Notes: generated from the letters alone by a model not told the origin. A DNA stretch of 64,000 nt from Chloroflexia bacterium SDU3-3 (GCA_009268125.1 WBOU01000009.1:96185-160184); one strand, 5' to 3'. Shown: positions 8,143 through 22,261, counted from the stretch's first letter. Numbers and translations are program-made.

Positions 8143-8880
8143 ATGAGCGAGAACACACAGCGGGTCGCGATCGTCACCGGCGGGTCGCGGGGGATCGGGC
8201 GGGCCGTGGCCGAGCGGCTGGCCGCCGACGGTATGGCCGTGGCCATCGGCTACGCCAGCAACCAGGCCGAGGCCAGCGCCACGGTGGCGGGCATTGTCGA
8301 GAAGGGCGGGCACGCCATCGCCGTGCAGGCCGATGTGGGCGACGAGCAGGCGGTCGCGGCGCTGTTCGACGCGGCGGAAAGCGCGTTCGGCGGGGTGGAT
8401 GTGGTGGCCAACGCGGCGGGGATCATGGCGCTCTCCAGCGTGGCCGATCTGGAGCTGGCCACGCTCGACCGGATCTACCACACCAACATCCGGGGCACCT
8501 TCGCGGTGAGCCAGCAGGCGGCGCGGCGGCTGCGCGCGGGCGGGGCGATCATCAACTTCTCCACCAGCGTCACCAAGATGGCGCTGCCCGGCTACGCCGC
8601 CTACGCCGCCAGCAAGGGCGCGGTCGACACCGTCAGCCTCATCCTAGCCCGCGAGCTACGCGGTCGCGACATCACCGTCAACGCCGTGGCCCCTGGCCCC
8701 ACCGCCACCGAGCTGTTCTTTGAGGGCAAGGACGAGGCCACCATCGAGCGGATGGCCAAGGCCAACCCGATCGAGCGCCTGGGCACCCCCGCCGACATCG
8801 CCGAGGTGGTGGCGCTGCTGGCCGGGCCGGGGCGCTGGATCAACGGCCAGATCATCTACGTCAACGGCGGGATGATCTAG
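8143..8880 (+). CDS. Short-chain dehydrogenase/reductase, FabG-like
   Basis: 245 residues from MSENTQRVAIVTGGSRGIGRA. The classical SDR signatures are present: the TGGSRGIG cofactor loop, NAAG (as ANAAGIM), catalytic serine in NFSTSVTK, and YAAYAASKG with the Tyr and Lys of YxxxK. The C-terminus INGQIIYVNGGMI is typical of NADP-dependent 3-oxoacyl reductases and sugar or alcohol dehydrogenases. AGGAG lies 9 bases before the ATG. Genes of this kind opposite an AraC regulator are often induced by aldehydes or solvents, but the substrate is not readable here. Confidence 0.85.
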   Translation: MSENTQRVAIVTGGSRGIGRAVAERLAADGMAVAIGYASNQAEASATVAGIVEKGGHAIAVQADVGDEQAVAALFDAAESAFGGVDVVANAAGIMALSSVADLELATLDRIYHTNIRGTFAVSQQAARRLRAGGAIINFSTSVTKMALPGYAAYAASKGAVDTVSLILARELRGRDITVNAVAPGPTATELFFEGKDEATIERMAKANPIERLGTPADIAEVVALLAGPGRWINGQIIYVNGGMI

Positions 8881-9216
8881 GGGCGGGCTTAGGGGTCGGG
8901 GATCGGGGATGCGGGATCAGGCAAACCACCGCCGCAGCATGCAGGAAAAATCGCGCCGCCTCGTGCGCCGCCACCTCGTCGCTACGGGTGGGATTATGGC
9001 CAGAAGCACCTATCGCACACCTTCGCCGGATGGGCGAGGCCGCGCTGTTGCACGGTTCGGCACCATCTCACCCACCCCATGCGGCGATATTGGGGTTCGA
9101 TGCACCCGCAACGCATTCATCGCGTGCTCCGACGTTGCGGGCGATGAATGCGTTGCGGGCGGACACAAGATCCGCCCCTACACCAATGTTCCCATGGCTG
9201 GCGCGGCGCACCACCG
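8881..9216. other. Gene-free stretch with degenerate repeats and a 19-bp inverted repeat
   Basis: No supportable gene. At 9105-9123 and 9141-9159 are perfect 19-base inverted arms (CCCGCAACGCATTCATCGC and its complement, 17-base loop). Overlapping this is a GGGCGGA/TCCGCCC hairpin (9157-9177) resembling the palindromic intergenic elements of many Chloroflexota genomes. A partial copy of the element B tail (CACCTTCGCCGGATGGG) lies at about 9019-9036. Confidence 0.55.
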
Positions 9217-9392
9217 CCCCCCATCCCATGCGGCGAAGGTGCCGCTAATGTTTTGATGGCCCTATGCACGCACATCAGCCGCCAGGAAACGGCATCGGAA
9301 TGCCTCACACTGAGAGTTTGAAGGGGGTGTACCCCCTCGCGGGGTGCCGAGGGGCTGGCCCCTCGCCGCCCGCGCAGGGCATCCACCACCAT
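9217..9392 (-). repeat. Dispersed element B, copy 3
   Basis: On the minus strand: GATGCCCTGCGCGGGCGGC, then GAGGGGCCAGCCCCTC, GCGAGGGGGTACACCCCC, GTGAGGCATTCCGATGCCG, and a tail CACCTTCGCCGCATGGGATG. Same order of parts as copies 1, 2 and 4. Confidence 0.7.
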
Positions 9393-9552
9393 CCAAGAGC
9401 GCCCGCTATTCCACGAAGGCGCACCCTGGCCGACCCAACAGCACCGCGCCATTTCACCAAAAACGCCTCCCCAATACGCCGAAGGATCTATGCGTTCTCC
9501 AAAAGCATGCGATAGGGGCAAACCAACCCATGAAGCCGTGCCTTCGTGAGGA

Positions 9553-9600
9553 AATTGGTTCTTTCGCCCCTTGGTGCCTTGGAGTCTTGGTGGTAAACGA
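9553..9600. repeat. Dispersed motif A, copy 4
   Basis: CCTTGGAGTCTTGGTGGTAAA with a short CCTTGGTG lead. It lies upstream of the TPR/zinc-ribbon gene. Confidence 0.6.
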
Positions 9601-9717
9601 TCTCCCGCGTGCCGAAAACGCAAGGCCGCACCTACCATCCCACATCGCAGCAAGATGCGGTACAATGCACCTAGCGAGGGTACCCACGCCCCAAGCGCCG
9701 CCACAGCAGGAGAAACT

Positions 9718-10251
9718 ATGTCCGACGATATTGCAGCTTGGCTCTATGATGGTGCGGTCGCCGTCACCGAAGGGCGCTACGAGGACGCCCAGGCGCTGCT
9801 GATGCGCGTGATCGAGCAGGACGAGCAGAACGAGCTGGCCTGGCTCTGGCTCAGCGGCGCGGTCACCGACGCGGGCGACCAGCAGATCGCCCTGGAGAAC
9901 GTGCTAGCCATCAACCCCCATAACGCTGCTGCGCAGACCGGGCTGGCCCACCTGCGCAACCAGCAGGCCTTCACCCCCGGCAATGTCACCTTCACCAGCG
10001 CCCCCAGCGGCGGCGAGTGGCAGCCCCCAGCGCCGCTGGACGAGGACGACGTGCGCGAGCTGACCTGCTGGCAGTGCAGCGCCTCGCTCTACAGCGTGGC
10101 CCAGTTCTGCTGGCAGTGCCACGCCGCCGTCCACTGCTGCAACAACTGCGAGTTCCGCACCGTGCAGCGCTGCAAAGAGCTGCAGGATCTGACGGCCACC
10201 ATGGCCCAGGCCGCGCAGAACCGCTGCGAGTGGTGGCGCCCGTCGGCCTAG
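9718..10251 (+). CDS. TPR and zinc-ribbon protein of unknown role
   Basis: 177 residues from MSDDIAAWLYDGAVAV. Residues 1-80 form two TPR-like helix pairs (EGRYEDAQALLMRVIEQDEQNELAWLWLSG, then NVLAINPHNAAAQTGLAHL). The C-terminal part is cysteine rich, with CWQC, CWQCH and CNNC pairs that should bind zinc. There is no signal peptide or membrane segment. The N-terminal layout resembles the protein at 52086-52934, where a membrane domain follows the zinc part. A scaffold or adaptor role is plausible but not shown. A TACAAT -10 box lies at 9661 and AGGAG 6 bases before the ATG. Confidence 0.75.
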   Translation: MSDDIAAWLYDGAVAVTEGRYEDAQALLMRVIEQDEQNELAWLWLSGAVTDAGDQQIALENVLAINPHNAAAQTGLAHLRNQQAFTPGNVTFTSAPSGGEWQPPAPLDEDDVRELTCWQCSASLYSVAQFCWQCHAAVHCCNNCEFRTVQRCKELQDLTATMAQAAQNRCEWWRPSA

Positions 10252-10263
10252 CGGCACAGCAAA

Positions 10264-10289
10264 GCCCCGCCCACATGTGTGGGCGGGGC
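10264..10289. terminator. Bidirectional terminator hairpin
   Basis: GCCCCGCCCACA and its perfect complement around a TG centre, between the convergent genes ending at 10251 and 10300. Confidence 0.65.
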
Positions 10290-10299
10290 CGCGCGGGCG

Positions 10300-10554
10300 C
10301 TAGGCCGCAGCCGCAGCCTTGCCAGCGCCCATCGGCACCGCGCGCGCCGCATCCTCCCAGCCGACCCAGAAGTTATGCCGACGGATGAAGCTCTCGGCGC
10401 GCACCACCATCCCCGCGATCTCGGCCACATCGGCCTCGTTCACCAGCACCACGTTCGGGCGCTTGCCAAAGCGGCGCACATAGGCATCGATCGCATCCTG
10501 AATCTTCAGCTCGACCGCCAGCTTGGGGTTGTCATCAAACCAACCGTAGTACAT
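10300..10554 (-). CDS. Small protein of unknown function, SOS-type operon
   Basis: 84 residues, MYYGWFDDNPKLAVELKIQDAI at the start, with a mixed-charge helical body and a C-terminal run of alanines. The VVLVNEADVAEIAGMVVRAE segment looks like a compact alpha/beta fold. I recognise no family. It follows the 98-residue gene by 9 bases, so the two are co-transcribed and probably act together. The operon promoter at 10964-10992 carries a perfect LexA-type box, which suggests a role in the DNA-damage response. Confidence 0.65.
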   Translation of the reverse strand: MYYGWFDDNPKLAVELKIQDAIDAYVRRFGKRPNVVLVNEADVAEIAGMVVRAESFIRRHNFWVGWEDAARAVPMGAGKAAAAA

Positions 10555-10563
10555 CGCTTCCCC

Positions 10564-10860
10564 CTACGCGCTCAGATACCACATGCCCTGCCGCAGCTCC
10601 TGAAAGAGCATCCGCTCGCCGCCATCGTCGCACAGCACATGAAAGTAGCGGCGCGGCGGTAGAATCGCGGTCGCCGCCACATCCCAGCTGCGCCGGATCG
10701 CGCGGACGCTCCACAGGCAGCCTGCGCTACGAAACCGACGCGGCAGGAAGTTATAGCGCTGCTCGACCACCTCGATCGGCTGTGGGCGCGCAAATACTCG
10801 CCCGACCCATTCCGCAAGCTGGCCTTGCCGCCTCACCCCATGCTGGCCATATCGAATCAT
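10564..10860 (-). CDS. Small DUF6504-like protein, first gene of an SOS-type operon
   Basis: 98 residues, MIRYGQHGVRRQ. The central pattern PIEVVEQRYNFLPRRFRSAG followed by LWSVRAIRRSWD resembles the small DUF6504-type domain (P-x-rF-x-G-x-x-W-V-x-x-I), which as I recall it accompanies imuB/dnaE2 mutagenesis genes in actinobacteria. This match is by eye and weak. GAGAGG precedes the ATG. The transcript should start about 95 bases upstream at a promoter whose spacer is a perfect LexA-type palindrome. A role in damage tolerance is an inference from that operator and the family resemblance. Confidence 0.6.
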   Translation of the reverse strand: MIRYGQHGVRRQGQLAEWVGRVFARPQPIEVVEQRYNFLPRRFRSAGCLWSVRAIRRSWDVAATAILPPRRYFHVLCDDGGERMLFQELRQGMWYLSA

Positions 10861-10963
10861 CTGCAGCCTCTCTTCCCGCTACTGGTGCTGACGCAGAAGC
10901 AAGGAAGTCTGCTTGGATGAATGCCCGCGTGAGCTTTCGTAGTCTCTCGTATTTATAGATCTC

Positions 10964-10992
10964 ATTATATAAGAACACACGTTCTAAGTCAA
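10964..10992 (-). promoter_or_regulatory. Strong promoter with LexA-type box in the spacer
   Basis: On the minus strand TTGACT (10987-10992), a 17-base spacer, and TATAAT (10964-10969). The spacer contains the palindrome AGAACGTGTGTTCT (10972-10985), with the core GAAC-N4-GTTC of the Gram-positive type SOS box. A repressor bound here would block RNA polymerase directly. Confidence 0.75.
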
Positions 10993-11144
10993 GCGACATT
11001 TCCCATTCTAAAGCCCTAGATCATTTGGTGCAAACACAGTGCCGCTTGAGCCAGAGTCACTACCTGCTCAAGGCAGGGAGTTTCTACCAGCAAGACTCCA
11101 AGACAGCAGGGGTAATGCGAGGGGGCTGCCAGCGCCGCAACAAA

Positions 11145-11177
11145 GCGGCAGCCTGCCATAGCGTGACAGGCTGCCGC
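11145..11177 (-). terminator. Terminator of the cardiolipin synthase transcript
   Basis: Perfect 11-base arms (GCGGCAGCCTG and complement) with an 11-base loop, followed on the minus strand by TTTGTT. The rest of 11000-11363 holds one CAAGACTCCAAG motif and no gene. Confidence 0.6.
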
Positions 11178-11363
11178 ACAGATGCCTCGGGAGTAAGCGC
11201 GCAGGCGCTGGATAGCTGCCGCAGCACAGGCGGCCTCGCCTATCCCGCGCGAGGGGCCGCATGGTGCCGCTGGCCATGATCCCGCCCAGCGCGGGATGGC
11301 TGGGGCGGCTGCCGCCGCGCCGCTTTTCCCCAGCCCTCTGCGCCCGAGCCATGTAGGCTGCCG

Positions 11364-12809
11364 CTAGAGCAGCGGGCTCATCAGCCGCAGGGTGTTCTCT
11401 ACCATCTGCTGGCGCACCGGCCTGCGCCGCCACTCCTCGGCGCGCAGGCGCTGCGACGAGGCAAAGTAGCGCTCCTCCACCGCCCGCAGTGCCCCGGCCA
11501 CATACGGCCCGTAGAACACCACCGAGATCTCCAGATCGAGCCGAAACGAGCGAATGTCCACATTGCTTGACCCGATCACCGCCATATCATCGTCGATGCT
11601 CAGGTGCTTGGCGTGCAGCAGGTTCGGCGGGTCGTAGAGATGGATGGTCACGCCCGCCTCAAGCAGCTCGTCGTAGTACGAGCGCTGGGCGCGGGAGACC
11701 GCGAACTGATCGGCGGCCTTCGACACCACCAAGTGCACATCCACCCCACGGTACGCCGCCGACTCGATAGCGCCCAGCAGCGCCTCGTCGGGGATGAAGT
11801 AGGGCGTCACCAGCACGGCGCGCTCGCGGGCGGCGTGCAGCAGGGCGCTAAACAGCAGCGGCACGTTGTCCGAGTCGTAGGCGGGGCCGCTGGGCAGCAC
11901 CTGCGCCACCACGCTGCCCTGGGAGGCGACCTCCTGCGGCAGCACGGGCACATCATCCAGCCGCAGCTCGGTCTCCGAGTACCAGTCGATCATGAAGGTG
12001 GCCTGCAGCTGGGCGACGATCGGGCCGGTCAGGCGCACCATCAGCTCCTTGTACACGATCCCGGGCTTGAAATCGGCGCAGACCATGTTCTGCGAGCCGG
12101 TGTAGCCCACCTCGCCATCCACCACCACGATCTTGCGGTGGTTGCGCAGGTCGATGCGCGAGTAGTCGCGCAGCGAGATCGGCAGGGCCACGCAGGCATC
12201 CACCCCGCCCTCGCGCAGCAGGCCCAGCACCCGCCGCAGCCCCAGGCTGCGCGAGCCCATGGCGTCGATCAGCACGCGCACCTTCACGCCGCGCCCCGCC
12301 GCGCGGATGAGCGCGTTGGCCAGGCCCATGCCCACGGTGTCGTCGGCAAAGATATAGAACAGCACGTGCACCTCGCGCTGGGCCCGATCCACATCCGCGA
12401 TGATCCGCCCGACCGCTAGGTCGTAGTCGGGCAGCAGCACTGCGTTGCTGCAGCCCACCGGCGGCATGCCGCCCAGCCGTTGGGTCAGCGCGGCGATCTG
12501 GCGGTGGCGCTCGCTGAGCTGCACATCAAACAGCGGGGCCAGCTCGGGGTCGGCCTCGGCGCGCGCCACGATCTGCTTGAGCATGCGGTCGACCGTGCGC
12601 TGGCGCGCGCGGCGGTGGGCGGGCAGCTTGGGGCTGCCGATCAGAAAATACAGGATGATACCGAGCCAGGGCAGGAACAGAATCAACATCAGCCAGGCCT
12701 GCGCTGCGCCGGTGCTGCGCCGACGCGGCACCACCAGCAGCATCGCCACACGCACCAGCAGCTCGGCGGCCACATACGCCACCGCCAACACATTTCCCCA
12801 CGACGACAT
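11364..12809 (-). CDS. cls: Cardiolipin synthase (phospholipase D family)
   Basis: 481 residues, the normal length. Two N-terminal membrane helices (VLAVAYVAAELLVRVAML and AQAWLMLILFLPWLGIILYFLIG) are followed by two phospholipase D domains. The catalytic HKD motifs are NHRKIVVVDGEVGYTGSQN and HAKHLSIDDDMAVIGSSN, each with intact H-x-K-x4-D. The enzyme joins two phosphatidylglycerols, or PG and another lipid, to make cardiolipin at the inner membrane. The gene stands alone, with its own terminator-like hairpin about 190 bases downstream. Confidence 0.92.
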   Translation of the reverse strand: MSSWGNVLAVAYVAAELLVRVAMLLVVPRRRSTGAAQAWLMLILFLPWLGIILYFLIGSPKLPAHRRARQRTVDRMLKQIVARAEADPELAPLFDVQLSERHRQIAALTQRLGGMPPVGCSNAVLLPDYDLAVGRIIADVDRAQREVHVLFYIFADDTVGMGLANALIRAAGRGVKVRVLIDAMGSRSLGLRRVLGLLREGGVDACVALPISLRDYSRIDLRNHRKIVVVDGEVGYTGSQNMVCADFKPGIVYKELMVRLTGPIVAQLQATFMIDWYSETELRLDDVPVLPQEVASQGSVVAQVLPSGPAYDSDNVPLLFSALLHAARERAVLVTPYFIPDEALLGAIESAAYRGVDVHLVVSKAADQFAVSRAQRSYYDELLEAGVTIHLYDPPNLLHAKHLSIDDDMAVIGSSNVDIRSFRLDLEISVVFYGPYVAGALRAVEERYFASSQRLRAEEWRRRPVRQQMVENTLRLMSPLL

Positions 12810-12954
12810 AGCGCTCCCCTACCCCTCAGCAACCAGCCGCAGCCCACTGGTAGCCGCAATGCACGCCATATGCCAAGAACTTGCCAGCGCCCTGGTGGCG
12901 CAAAAAAGGGCAGGCCGGGTCTCCCCAGCCTGCCCAGCGCCACAGCGCCTATGC

Positions 12955-17652
<4,698 letters not shown>

Positions 17653-17669
17653 TTAATGCTCCTATCACC

Positions 17670-18368
17670 CTATTTTGGTAGATAGTCTGGAAAATTACGA
17701 CGCATTTCGTCGGTAATTGTCCCCTGTTCAGGCCGTTTCTTCGGATGCCACTGTAAAAAGGCGTCTGCGATAGTAGCTTTACGCTCCAGCGCTATGCCTC
17801 TATGCTGCTCATAAAGCCATGCCGCAAGGCATTTCGCCCGAGTAGTGCTCCATTTGATGTAATGATTATTTCGATTCGGTGTTAGATTTGGCGAAGGAAT
17901 GCCAGTTAACTTTTCTACTGCTATTCCCAACTGCTCTAAAAAAACAGAAGAAGCTGAGTAGATGTAGATAACAGGCCGATCACCATTCCATACAAGCGAA
18001 CCATCACCATCAATCACACCACGGACAAAATGCGAAAGGAACTCATCAGGAAGCTCAGGAAAACCTATAGTTCTTGATTTCCGAGGCGTTCCCCCATGGG
18101 CAAGGATATCCTGGTACATCTCCTTACTGCAAAACGAGATTACATACGTATTTGATGTAATCGCTACTTTGCGCAGGTGATAGTTTCCGCCGATTGCTTC
18201 TGCTAATAGTTCAAGATGATCACGATCATTACTCGCGATCTCTATCATATGCGCACCTGTATCGCTCTTAATGCGCATACAGCCATCGGTCCACCAGTAT
18301 CCCAGCACATACGCCATCGCTGGCGTCCACACGCGGAAGAAATCCGCGCTTCTCGCAGGGCGACCCAT
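17670..18368 (-). CDS. Free-standing LAGLIDADG homing endonuclease between rpoB and rpoC
   Basis: 232 residues from MGRPARSADFFRVW. The two dodecapeptide helices of a monomeric LAGLIDADG enzyme are AYVLGYWWTDG (residues 19-29) and HFVRGVIDGDG (113-123); each ends in the acidic residue that binds the catalytic metal. The protein has its own start codon, a GGGAG ribosome site and its own promoter. rpoB and rpoC are intact on either side, so it is neither an intein nor an intron-encoded frame. Homing endonucleases cut alleles lacking the gene and spread by repair. The coding sequence is much AT-richer than its neighbours (24 G/C of 60 at 17881-17940), a sign of transfer. A catalytically dead or repurposed form cannot be excluded. 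Confidence 0.88.
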   Translation of the reverse strand: MGRPARSADFFRVWTPAMAYVLGYWWTDGCMRIKSDTGAHMIEIASNDRDHLELLAEAIGGNYHLRKVAITSNTYVISFCSKEMYQDILAHGGTPRKSRTIGFPELPDEFLSHFVRGVIDGDGSLVWNGDRPVIYIYSASSVFLEQLGIAVEKLTGIPSPNLTPNRNNHYIKWSTTRAKCLAAWLYEQHRGIALERKATIADAFLQWHPKKRPEQGTITDEMRRNFPDYLPK

Positions 18369-18387
18369 ACCACGCTCCCGACCTACA

Positions 18388-18433
18388 TACGAATATCTGT
18401 TCGTAGTATATCCGGTTTCGTGTTACGGGTAAA
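18388..18433 (-). promoter_or_regulatory. Homing endonuclease promoter with a LexA-like operator over the start site
   Basis: On the minus strand TTTACC (18428-18433) and TATACT (18405-18410) are 17 bases apart. Directly downstream, covering the predicted +1, is TACGAATATCTGTTCGTA (18388-18405), a palindrome with 6-base arms. It differs at two positions from CGAACATATGTTCG, the ideal Gram-positive type LexA site. The endonuclease ATG is 20 bases further on. Confidence 0.55.
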
Positions 18434-18475
18434 ACAGCCGTGTGGGCGGGGAAGCTCGCGCCGCCCCACCCACAC
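18431..18475 (-). terminator. Terminator-like hairpin after rpoB
   Basis: Arms 18440-18451 and 18464-18475 pair with one mismatch (GTGTGGG-C-GGGG with CCCC-A-CCCACAC). On the minus strand a TTTT tract (18431-18434) follows five bases after the stem, overlapping the -35 of the next promoter. rpoB ends at 18487, so rpoB and rpoC may be separate transcripts, which is unusual. Confidence 0.55.
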
Positions 18476-18486
18476 GCCGCCACTAT

Positions 18487-21400
18487 CTAGAACTCGCCGC
18501 GCTCCATGCCGCTCAGGTTGATACCATCGAGCGCCGCCATGTCGCTATCGACATCGTCGGAAAGCTCAACTGGCGTCTCATCCGAGTTCAGCACCTCAAC
18601 CGAGAGGCCGAGCGACTGAAGCTCCTTGATCAGCACCTTGAACGACTCCGGCACACCGGCCTCAAGGATCGGCTCGCCCTTCACAATGGCCTCGTAGGTC
18701 TTTACGCGGCCAACAACGTCGTCCGATTTCACCGTGAGCATCTCCTGAAGCGTATAGGCTGCGCCGTACGCCTCAAGCGCCCACACCTCCATCTCACCAA
18801 AGCGCTGGCCGCCGAACTGCGCCTTACCACCCAGCGGCTGCTGGGTCACTAGGCTGTAGGGGCCAGTCGAGCGGGCGTGGATCTTGTCCTCGACCAGGTG
18901 GGCCAGCTTCAGCATGTAGGTGTAGCCGACCGTCACCGGGTTATCGAAGGACAGGCCCGTGCGTCCGTCGAACAGCGTGATCTTGCCGTCGTAGGGCAGA
19001 TCGGTGGTCTGTAGCATCGAGTGGATCTGCTCCTCGCTCGCGCCGTCGAACACCGGGGTGGCCACGCGGAACCCGAGGCGGGCAGCAGCCCAGCCCAGGT
19101 GCGTCTCCAGGATCTGGCCCAGGTTCATGCGGCTCGGCACGCCGATCGGATTGAGCACGATGTCCACCGGCGTGCCGTCCGGCAGGAACGGCATGTCGGC
19201 CAGCGGCAGCACGCGGCTAACCACACCCTTGTTGCCGTGGCGGCCTGCCATCTTGTCGCCAGCGCTGATCTTGCGCTTCTGGCAGAGCATCACGCGCACA
19301 GTCTGGTTCACGCCCACGGGCAGCTCTGCGCCATCCTCGCGGCTGAACACCTTGACATCGATCACCTTGCCGCGCACGCCGTTTGGCACGCGCAGCGAGC
19401 TATCCTTCACCTCGCGGGCCTTCTCGCCGAAGATCGCGCGCAGCAGCCGCTCCTCGGCGGTCAGGTCGGTCTCGCCCTTCGGCGTGATCTTGCCCACCAG
19501 GATGTCGTTTGGCTGCACCTCGGCGCCCACATAGATGATGCCGCGGTCGTCCAGGTTGCGCAGGCTGTCCTGGCCCACGTTCGGGATGTCGCGGGTAATC
19601 TCCTCCGGCCCCAGCTTGGTATCGCGCGCCTCGACCTCGTACTTCTCGATGTGGATCGAGGTGAAGATGTCCTCGCGCACCAGCCGCTCCGAGACCAGGA
19701 TGGCGTCCTCGAAGTTGCCGCCCTCGAAGGGCAGGTAGGCCACCAGCACGTTCTGGCCAAGCGCCAGCTCGCCGTTGTCGGTCGAGCTGCTGTCGGCGAT
19801 GATCCGGCCCTTCTTCACCCGCTCGCCACGGTAGACGATCGGGCGCTGGTTGATGCAGGTGTCCTGGTTGGAGCGCATGAACTTGCGCATGCGGTACTCG
19901 CGCTCGTTGCCGTCATCCTCCAGCACCAGGATCTTGTCGCCTGTGGCCGAAAGCACGATGCCATCGCGCTTGGCGACGACCACCTGCCCGCTATCGCGGG
20001 CCGCCAGGTACTCCATGCCGGTGCCCACGATCGGCGCGTCAGGGCGCAGCAGCGGCACTGCCTGGCGCTGCATGTTCGAGCCCATCAGCGCGCGGTTGGC
20101 GTCGTCGTGCTCAAGGAAGGGGATGAGCGCGGTCGAGACCGAGACCACCTGCTTGGGCGACACGTCCATGTAGTCCACGCGGTCGATCGGCTGGTCCTCG
20201 AAGTCGCCGCGGAAGCGGGTCGAGACGGTGCCCTCTAGGAAGCGGCCGTGCTCATCCAGCGGAGCATTGGCCTGCACCACCACGAACTGCTCCTCCTCAT
20301 CGGCGGAGAGATAGTCGACCTCGCGGGAGACCACGGGGCGGATCTTGATCATCTTCAGCGGCGTCTCGACGACCTTCTCGGCGATCTGCCGCGTGACCTC
20401 GGTGCCCGCCTCGGCGATCACCTCGTCGGTCTTCGGGTCGATGATGTCCTCGCGCAGGAACTGGCCGCGCAGCATGTTGATCGTCATGCGGCGGGCCGAC
20501 TCCTTATCCACGCGGGTGTTGCGCGCGGCGATCAGCTCGCCGGTGCGCAGGTCGCGCACATCGCGGATGAGGATGGCCTGGCGCTCCCACTCGTGGGCGT
20601 TCGGGATCTCGCGGTACACCTTGCGGTAGGGCGTCTCCAGGAAGCCCATCTCGTTCACGCGCGAGAAGGTCGACATGGTGCCGATCAGACCGATGTTCGG
20701 GCCTTCGGGCGTCTCCACCGGGCAGATGCGGCCATAGTGCGAGTGGTGAACGTCGCGGACCTCGAAGCCCGCGCGGTCGCGGCTGAGGCCGCCGGGGCCA
20801 AGGGCCGAGAGGCGGCGCTTGTTGGTCAGCTCGGCCAGCGGGTTGGTCTGGTCCATAAACTGCGAGAGCTGCGAGCCGCCGAAGAACTCGCGCATCGCCG
20901 CCACGACCGGGCGGATGTTGACCAGCGCGTTCGGGGTGGCCGTGTCCGGATCCTGCAGCGACATGCGCTCCTTGACCACGCGCTCCATGCGCAGCAGGCC
21001 CACGCGGAACTGCTGCTGGATCAGCTCGCCCACGGTGCGCACGCGGCGGTTGCCCAGGTGGTCAATATCATCGGCGTGGAAGCCCGGCACACCATCGTTC
21101 AGCTGGATGGTGCGCTCGACGATCTTGAAGATATCGTCGGGGCGCAGCACGCGCACCGCGATGGTTGGGGCCTGGGCGCGGGACTCGGGCCGCGAGTCGC
21201 GCTCCCAGAGGTTCTTGTTCAGCTTGTAGCGGCCCACCTTGGCCAGATCGTAGCGGCGCGGGTTGAACAGCAGCGACTCGAGCAGGCCGCGCGCGTTCTC
21301 CAGCGTGGGCGGGTCGCCGGGGCGCAGGCGCTTGTACAGCTCCATCAGCGCCTCTTTCGAGTTGCGCGAGGGATCCTTGTCCAGCGTCGCCTTGATATAG

Positions 21401-22182
21401 TGGTGATCGGACTGGCCATCCAGGTGCTGGTAGAGCGCCAGCACGTCGTCATCGTGGCCATACTTGTCCAGCTCATTGTCGGCAGGCCAGTGGCCCTCGC
21501 CGTTGGGCTGATACTGCCAGGCCAGCACGGCGCGCAGCAGGATGGTGACCGGGATCTTGCGCTTGCGGTCGACCTTCACCGAGATCACATCGCGCTTGTT
21601 GCTCTCGAACTCCAGCCATGCGCCGCGGTTCGGGATCAGCTTGGCCGAGTGGAGCGGGCGGCCCGTCGAGGGGTCGCGCTCCTCTTTAAAGTACACGCCC
21701 GGCGAGCGGATCAGCTGCGAGACCACCACGCGCTCTGCGCCGTTGATCACGAAGGTGCCGTTCTCGGTCATCAGCGGGAAGTCGCCGAGGAAGATCTCGC
21801 TCTCCTTCAGCTCGCCGGTGGCCAGGATGCGCAGCTGCACGTTGGCGCGCAGCGGCGCGGCATAGGTCATGTCGCGCTCGCGGCACTCATATTCATCGTA
21901 GCGCGGCTCCCCAAAGACATAGTCGAGGAACCGCAGCTCCATATTTTTGCCAGTAAAGTCAGTAATTGGCGAAATTTCATCAAAGAGCTCGCGCAGCCCC
22001 TCCAGGCGAAACCAATCAAAGCTTTTTGTTTGCGTCTCAATCAGTGTTGGCACCTCGATGGCGTCGTGGATGCGCGCAAACGAGCGGCGCTCCAGCGACA
22101 TGTCGCGGTGCAACGGGTCAAGTCCCAGATCTTGTGGCGTAATCAGCGGCTGAAGCACAACATTTGTGGTCAGGGGGGGCAT
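18487..22182 (-). CDS. rpoB: RNA polymerase beta subunit
   Basis: 1231 residues from [14 protein letters not shown] prefer the ATG at 22182 over the GTG six bases upstream, because GAGAGG (22189-22194) is then correctly spaced. Conserved beta motifs include [63 protein letters not shown] in pieces (rifampicin-pocket region near residue 450-500), [26 protein letters not shown] and [24 protein letters not shown]. The rifampicin pocket residues look wild type. The 5' ~70 codons are somewhat AT-richer than the rest. It is the first gene of the leftward unit. Confidence 0.97.
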   Translation of the reverse strand: MPPLTTNVVLQPLITPQDLGLDPLHRDMSLERRSFARIHDAIEVPTLIETQTKSFDWFRLEGLRELFDEISPITDFTGKNMELRFLDYVFGEPRYDEYECRERDMTYAAPLRANVQLRILATGELKESEIFLGDFPLMTENGTFVINGAERVVVSQLIRSPGVYFKEERDPSTGRPLHSAKLIPNRGAWLEFESNKRDVISVKVDRKRKIPVTILLRAVLAWQYQPNGEGHWPADNELDKYGHDDDVLALYQHLDGQSDHHYIKATLDKDPSRNSKEALMELYKRLRPGDPPTLENARGLLESLLFNPRRYDLAKVGRYKLNKNLWERDSRPESRAQAPTIAVRVLRPDDIFKIVERTIQLNDGVPGFHADDIDHLGNRRVRTVGELIQQQFRVGLLRMERVVKERMSLQDPDTATPNALVNIRPVVAAMREFFGGSQLSQFMDQTNPLAELTNKRRLSALGPGGLSRDRAGFEVRDVHHSHYGRICPVETPEGPNIGLIGTMSTFSRVNEMGFLETPYRKVYREIPNAHEWERQAILIRDVRDLRTGELIAARNTRVDKESARRMTINMLRGQFLREDIIDPKTDEVIAEAGTEVTRQIAEKVVETPLKMIKIRPVVSREVDYLSADEEEQFVVVQANAPLDEHGRFLEGTVSTRFRGDFEDQPIDRVDYMDVSPKQVVSVSTALIPFLEHDDANRALMGSNMQRQAVPLLRPDAPIVGTGMEYLAARDSGQVVVAKRDGIVLSATGDKILVLEDDGNEREYRMRKFMRSNQDTCINQRPIVYRGERVKKGRIIADSSSTDNGELALGQNVLVAYLPFEGGNFEDAILVSERLVREDIFTSIHIEKYEVEARDTKLGPEEITRDIPNVGQDSLRNLDDRGIIYVGAEVQPNDILVGKITPKGETDLTAEERLLRAIFGEKAREVKDSSLRVPNGVRGKVIDVKVFSREDGAELPVGVNQTVRVMLCQKRKISAGDKMAGRHGNKGVVSRVLPLADMPFLPDGTPVDIVLNPIGVPSRMNLGQILETHLGWAAARLGFRVATPVFDGASEEQIHSMLQTTDLPYDGKITLFDGRTGLSFDNPVTVGYTYMLKLAHLVEDKIHARSTGPYSLVTQQPLGGKAQFGGQRFGEMEVWALEAYGAAYTLQEMLTVKSDDVVGRVKTYEAIVKGEPILEAGVPESFKVLIKELQSLGLSVEVLNSDETPVELSDDVDSDMAALDGINLSGMERGEF

Positions 22183-22261
22183 GGACACCTCTCTGGTTAG
22201 AATCTAGCACGCAGGCCCGGGCAGTCAGCGAACCCCAGCGCGCTGGGCTGTCGTACCACAC

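Noticed and set aside
17670..18368. Intein or intron in rpoB or rpoC
   Set aside because: Both polymerase genes are complete on either side, the endonuclease has its own start, stop and promoter, and no splicing motifs flank it.
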